A stretch of DNA of 7,815 nt, from the NCBI GenBank assembly GCA_027415455.1, contig DAIBSV010000087.1, forward strand, positions 1 through 7,815, written 5' to 3'. This DNA comes from Nitrospirota bacterium (GTDB lineage: Bacteria; Nitrospirota_A; Leptospirillia; Leptospirillales; Leptospirillaceae). This document shows, one piece after another, positions 4,611 to 7,815 of this stretch; position 1 is the first letter of the stretch, and each line of letters opens with the position of its first letter. Made by a program: the position numbers and the translations under genes. The notes under the pieces were generated by a model, which ran no database searches, was not told where the DNA came from, and was given only the letters and a program-made list of their open reading frames with translations.

Positions 4611-6008
4611 ATGGCAAATCTCAAGGATCGGGGGCGCGGGAAGGTCTCGAAGAAAAAGCTGACAAAGACAAAGAAGAGGTTGGGAGGAGAGGTTCCGGAG
4701 CTTCGGGTGCTCGATGCGGATGTGGCGGGGATCGACATTGGGAGCCAAAGCCATTTCGTGGCGGTGCCGACGGATCGGAGCGAGACCCCGGTGCAGGAGT
4801 TCAAGTGCTTCACGGCCGACATCTACGAGATGGTGGCGTGGCTGAAGGCGTGCCGGATTCGGAAGGTGGCGATGGAGTCGACGGGAGTCTACTGGATCCC
4901 GGTCTACGATATTCTGGAGATGGCCGGATTCGAAGTGACGCTGGTGAATGCGCGGCACGTGAAGAACGTGTCGGGGCGGAAGTCGGATGTGCTGGACTGC
5001 CAGTGGATCCAGCAGCTCCACTCGTTCGGACTGTTGCGGGGGGCCTTTCGTCCGAAGCGGGAGATCGTGGCGCTACGGACACTGGTGCGGACGCGGGACA
5101 ACTTGGTGCGGGACCAGGGGCACCAGATCCAGCTGATGCAGAAGGCGTATACGGAGATGAACATGCCACTTCAGAACGTGCTCTCTGACATCGCGGGGGT
5201 GAGCGGAATGGCGATCACGCGGGCGATCGTGGCGGGGGAGCGGAATCCGAAGAAGCTGGCGGCCCTGTGCGACCCGCGCGTGCAGGCGACGGCCGCGGAG
5301 GTGGCGGGAGCGTTCCAGGGAGAGTGGCTCCCGGAGCAGATCATGGCGCTGACCTGCACCCTGGGGATCTATGATGCCTATACCCAACAGATCGCCGCCT
5401 GCGATCGAATGATCGAGGAGAGTTTGGAAAAGATGGCCCGGCACGAGATTCTGGCAGAGAAAAAACGGGCCGTGGCGCGACCCGCGAAAAACGCTCCCAA
5501 ATTCGATGTGCAGACGGCTCTTCACAAGATGCTGGGAGTGGATTTGACGACCGTCGACGGGATCGGCGTCGGCACCGCGATGGTCATTGCGTCCGAGATC
5601 GGATTCGACCTGTCGGCCTTTCCCAGCGGAAAGCACTTCTCCTCGTGGGCGGGGGTGTCTCCGGGGACGCGGATCACGGGAGGGAAGGTGATCTCGGGCC
5701 GGGTTCCGGAGAGCCATAACCGTGTAGGACAGGCGCTTCGGCTAGCGGCCAGCACGCTCAAGAAGAGCCGCTCGGCCCTCGGGGCCTATTATCGGAAAAT
5801 GTGCGCCCGGCTGGGAAAGAAAAGCGGGATCGTGGCCACGGCCCACAAGCTGGCCCGGATCGTCTATGCGCTCCTAACCAAGGGAGAGGCCTACGTGGAT
5901 GCGGGGCAGAAGGCCTTCGAGGAACGACAGAAGAAGCAGTCGATCAAAAACCTCGAACGCCGGGCCCGGGAACTGGGGTTCACGCTGACTCCCTCTCCGG
6001 CGAGCTGA
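4611..6008 (+). CDS. IS110-family transposase (DEDD recombinase)
   Basis: The 465-residue protein has both IS110 domains. The N-terminal RuvC-like DEDD domain shows Asp42 in Gly-Ile-Asp-Ile-Gly, Glu89 in Met-Glu-Ser-Thr-Gly-Val-Tyr-Trp, and Asp126/Asp129 in Lys-Ser-Asp-Val-Leu-Asp. A helical linker follows. The C-terminal Transposase_20 domain includes Val-Asp-Gly-Ile-Gly-Val-Gly-Thr, Ser-Trp-Ala-Gly-Val-Ser-Pro-Gly, and Ala-Leu-Arg-Leu-Ala-Ala. ATG 4611 is chosen over ATG 4599 because GGAGG (4601-4605) sits five bases before it and overlaps the earlier ATG. In the region where IS110 enzymes carry their conserved Ser (Ser-Gly-Gly-Lys type), this copy has Thr356-Gly-Gly-Lys, with Ser362 nearby. 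The frame is intact, so the enzyme may be active. It would work with a bridge RNA encoded upstream to recombine element and target DNA. Confidence 0.92.
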   Translation: MANLKDRGRGKVSKKKLTKTKKRLGGEVPELRVLDADVAGIDIGSQSHFVAVPTDRSETPVQEFKCFTADIYEMVAWLKACRIRKVAMESTGVYWIPVYDILEMAGFEVTLVNARHVKNVSGRKSDVLDCQWIQQLHSFGLLRGAFRPKREIVALRTLVRTRDNLVRDQGHQIQLMQKAYTEMNMPLQNVLSDIAGVSGMAITRAIVAGERNPKKLAALCDPRVQATAAEVAGAFQGEWLPEQIMALTCTLGIYDAYTQQIAACDRMIEESLEKMARHEILAEKKRAVARPAKNAPKFDVQTALHKMLGVDLTTVDGIGVGTAMVIASEIGFDLSAFPSGKHFSSWAGVSPGTRITGGKVISGRVPESHNRVGQALRLAASTLKKSRSALGAYYRKMCARLGKKSGIVATAHKLARIVYALLTKGEAYVDAGQKAFEERQKKQSIKNLERRARELGFTLTPSPAS

Positions 6009-6054
6009 GACTCCCCTCACGACGGCGGAAACAAAGAAGAGGCATGACAGGGGG

Positions 6055-6271
6055 CGCTCGAAAGGGAGTGGTGCGCTCTCGGAAGAGCCTGAAATCCTGA
6101 AAAAAGGGCATTTTTGAGGTTTTTGGCTCACATATCGGAAAAAGACCCAATCGTCGGAATCTCTTCCGAGCGGAGAAGGAGCGTTTTCAAAAGATCAAAA
6201 GAGAAAAGTGGTAAAAAATATCATTCTAAAAAGCTAGCTTACCACCTGTTTCTTGAGAGAGGAAAAGGCAA
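6055..6271 (+). other. Intron domain IV spacer between IS110 and the maturase gene
   Basis: No gene is supported in this 217-base stretch, which is AT-richer than its flanks. It holds a hairpin TCGGAA 6154-6159 / TTCCGA 6164-6169 with a 4-nt loop. It also holds GTGGTAA 6208-6214 paired with TTACCAC 6239-6245, enclosing a 10-bp palindrome AAGCTAGCTT at 6231-6240. TATCAT at 6219-6224 resembles a -10 box but lacks a good -35. GAGAGAGG at 6255-6262 is the maturase ribosome-binding site. Confidence 0.5.
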
Positions 6272-7795
6272 ATGGGACGATCTCAACAATCGTGTGCTCC
6301 CTCGGACCTTCCCTTTTCGGATTGGTCCCAGATTCCGTGGGCCGAATACGAGAAGAGGGTTCAAAAGCTCCAGAGACGAATCGCGAAGGCTGTTCGAGAT
6401 CGGAAGTTCGGAAAGGCGCGAGCCTTGCAGAACATTCTAACCCGCTCGCTGGCCGCAAGGGCGCTTGCGGTCCGGCGTGTCACCACAAACAAGGGGGCCA
6501 GAACCCCCGGGGTGGACCGGGTTCGATGGACCACCCACAAGCAAAAGATGAAGGCCCTGAAGAAGCTGACAAAACGCAGGAGATACCATCCCCTGCCGCT
6601 TCGCCGGATCTACATTCCCAAGAAAAACGGCAAGCTCCGACCCCTTGGAATCCCGACGATGCTTGATCGTGCTATGCAGGCGCTTTTTCTTCTGGCCCTG
6701 CTACCCGTTGCGGAGGAAGAGGCCTATCCCCATTCCTACGGATTCCGACCCTATCGTTCTGTGGCGGATGCCATTGAACAGTGCTTTACATTAATGGCAC
6801 GTTCCAAAAGGTCACCAGAATGGATACTGGAAGGGGATATTGTCGGTTGCTTCGACAACATCGACCACAACTGGCTTCTCCGGAACGTCTTCATGGACCG
6901 GACGATGCTGGATAAGTGGTTGAAGTCAGGGTTTATCGACGGTCACTCCCTCCATCCGACCCTGGCCGGGACCCCGCAGGGGGGCATTATTTCCCCTACG
7001 GCGGCAGTCATCACGCTGTCCGGGTTGGGACCGTACCTTGGGTCCCTTTTCCCGCCGTCCTACCAGGTGCATACGGTGATTTATGCCGACGACTTCGTTG
7101 TGACCGGAGCCTCGCAAGAGATTTTGGAGCAGGAAGTCCGACCCGCGATCGAAGCATTCCTGCGGGAACGGGGTCTGGAACTCTCACAAGAGAAGACCCG
7201 CGTCGTGCATATCTCGGAGGGATTCGACTTTCTTGGACAGAACGTACGGAAGTATGGGAGAAAGCTTCTCATCACTCCGGCGTGGAAGAACGTTCAGGCG
7301 CTTCTGAACAAGGTCCGGGACATTGTGAAACAGGGTCGGGCGAAAACGCAGGAGTGGGTCATTGAAACTCTCAATCCCGTCCTGCGCGGATGGTCCAATT
7401 TTCACCGGCACGTCTGCTCGAAACAAACCTACCAATGGGTCGATGCTATTATCTTTCGCATTCTCTGGGGATGGGCCAAGAGACGACATCCCAACAAGGG
7501 TGCCCGGTGGGTGAAAGATCGGTATTTTCACCGCATAGGATCCCGACACTGGGTGTTCTCCTCGGACGGGACCACGAAGCACTGCCTCTACAATACGGCT
7601 TCGACCCCGATCCGGCGGCATGTCAAGATCAAAGGACAGGCCAACCCGTTCCATCCCGACTGGGACCTTTACTTCGCCGAGCGTAAGCATGCGGCGAAGA
7701 CCCGAAAAGAACTCGACACTCTATTCGGGGGAACCATCGGAAAACAGAGCGTTTGTGGAAAACAGCCGGTTCTGGAGGAATCCAGGGCTTCGTGA
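6272..7795 (+). CDS. ltrA: Group II intron reverse transcriptase/maturase, HNH domain missing
   Basis: This intron-encoded protein (507 residues) binds its own intron RNA, helps it splice, and copies it into DNA at a new site. The RT blocks are in order: Arg-Thr-Pro-Gly-Val-Asp (77-82), Arg-Pro-Leu-Gly-Ile-Pro (123-128), Ser-Tyr-Gly-Phe-Arg-Pro (155-160), catalytic Asp189 in Glu-Gly-Asp-Ile, Gly-Thr-Pro-Gln-Gly-Gly (233-238), and Tyr-Ala-Asp-Asp (271-274). The maturase X domain follows, with Leu-Asn-Pro-Val-Leu-Arg-Gly-Trp (367-374) and Ala-Lys-Arg-Arg-His-Pro-Asn-Lys (402-409). Relatives of this type often run to about 550-600 residues with a C-terminal Cys/His HNH endonuclease. Here the tail after about 480 has only one Cys (495) and no His pairs, so the endonuclease is lost or cut short. 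A strong ribosome-binding site lies nine bases before ATG 6272. The RT catalytic residues are intact. Confidence 0.93.
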   Translation: MGRSQQSCAPSDLPFSDWSQIPWAEYEKRVQKLQRRIAKAVRDRKFGKARALQNILTRSLAARALAVRRVTTNKGARTPGVDRVRWTTHKQKMKALKKLTKRRRYHPLPLRRIYIPKKNGKLRPLGIPTMLDRAMQALFLLALLPVAEEEAYPHSYGFRPYRSVADAIEQCFTLMARSKRSPEWILEGDIVGCFDNIDHNWLLRNVFMDRTMLDKWLKSGFIDGHSLHPTLAGTPQGGIISPTAAVITLSGLGPYLGSLFPPSYQVHTVIYADDFVVTGASQEILEQEVRPAIEAFLRERGLELSQEKTRVVHISEGFDFLGQNVRKYGRKLLITPAWKNVQALLNKVRDIVKQGRAKTQEWVIETLNPVLRGWSNFHRHVCSKQTYQWVDAIIFRILWGWAKRRHPNKGARWVKDRYFHRIGSRHWVFSSDGTTKHCLYNTASTPIRRHVKIKGQANPFHPDWDLYFAERKHAAKTRKELDTLFGGTIGKQSVCGKQPVLEESRAS

Positions 7796-7801
7796 CGGCC
7801 C

Positions 7802-7815
7802 GAGCCCGGTGAAGG
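7802..7815 (+). ncRNA. Start of group II intron domain V (partial)
   Basis: The last 14 bases, GAGCCCGGTGAAGG, fit the first strand of domain V, which opens with the catalytic AGC triad (7803-7805 here). They come seven bases after the maturase stop, as expected for an ORF in domain IV. The other strand and domain VI lie outside the window. Confidence 0.5.

Larger units (their letters stand above)
4356..6054 (+). mobile_element. IS110-family insertion sequence inside the group II intron
   Basis: An intact IS110-family transposase with about 250 bases of non-coding DNA upstream and a short downstream flank is placed between the intron ribozyme and its maturase gene. IS110 elements make no classic target duplication and lack long terminal repeats, so ends are hard to call. 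The limits given use the 8-bp direct repeat ACAGGGGG at 4356-4363 and 6047-6054 as a possible shared core. The interior is secure; the ends are tentative by tens of bases. A long left non-coding end fits the IS110 group better than IS1111. Confidence 0.5.
3671..7815 (+). mobile_element. Group II intron (bacterial, maturase-encoding), 3' end outside the window
   Basis: The intron begins with the consensus GTGCG (3671-3675). It continues with about 650 bases of ribozyme sequence, is split by an IS110-family element, then carries a maturase gene and the first bases of domain V. The 5' junction is supported by IBS1-EBS1 pairing. It lies in the sense orientation of the broken tnpB gene. Group II introns are self-splicing retroelements that reverse-splice into DNA guided by these exon-binding sequences. 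Domain IV, where IS110 sits, is the part most tolerant of insertions, so the ribozyme core may survive. The 3' splice site and domain VI lie past the window. Confidence 0.85.

Noticed and set aside
4440..5717. Long minus-strand frames (4440-5021, 5073-5717) opposite the IS110 transposase
   Set aside because: They mirror the GC-rich transposase codons and are His/Arg/Pro-rich without domains. The plus-strand frame has all catalytic motifs.
6099..6125. Possible terminator after the IS110 gene (A-run, GGGC, T-run)
   Set aside because: The stem would be only A-T pairs with no GC-rich part, so it is not a credible intrinsic terminator.
6114..6440. 108-residue plus-strand frame before the maturase
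   Set aside because: It overlaps the clearly real maturase start in another frame, is highly basic and matches nothing I know.

Overview
This window is a mobile-element graveyard from a moderately GC-rich, probably Gram-negative bacterium. A remnant of a DotA/TraY-type (IncI/Dot-Icm, type IVB secretion) conjugation protein, a RhuM-Fic protein and several transposable elements point to a plasmid, integrative element or genomic island. I cannot name the species. An acidophile such as Leptospirillum or Acidithiobacillus is only a guess from overall style. Both window ends fall inside repeated DNA: a 51-bp inverted repeat at the left and an unfinished group II intron at the right.

Left part (1-709): a perfect 51-bp inverted repeat (1-51 and 659-709) brackets a small two-gene cassette. 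The cassette holds the C-terminal end of an MBL-fold/DUF4336-like protein, cut exactly at the repeat, and a cupin gene whose last codons run into the other repeat arm. The last 59 bp of the cupin body recurs at 2821-2879 with one mismatch.

Middle part (about 739-2891): a decayed DotA/TraY C-terminus with one in-frame stop and one frameshift overlaps the start of an intact RhuM-Fic gene (1345-2394). An AT-rich spacer follows, then a small hydrophobic ORF fused at its 3' end to the duplicated cupin tail.

Right part (about 3010-7815): three nested elements, all on the + strand. An IS200/IS605-type tnpB pseudogene (3085-3670; one stop, one frameshift) is interrupted just after its RuvC-I motif by a group II intron starting at 3671. 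The six bases before the junction pair perfectly with a six-base segment in a 9-nt stem-capped loop inside the intron (IBS1/EBS1), which supports the boundary. An IS110-family element with an intact DEDD transposase (4611-6008) sits between the intron's 5' ribozyme part and its reverse transcriptase/maturase gene (6272-7795). That maturase lacks a recognisable HNH endonuclease.

Upstream of the IS110 transposase is a compact arrangement: a sigma70-like promoter, a roughly 163-nt segment closed by a perfect 12-bp stem (a candidate bridge RNA), and a hairpin over the transposase ribosome-binding site that competes for the same bases as the 12-bp stem. TnpB, group II introns and IS110 each belong to a family known to use RNA guides, so the right half is a stack of three RNA-guided element types. 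The nesting order is tnpB first, then the intron, then IS110.
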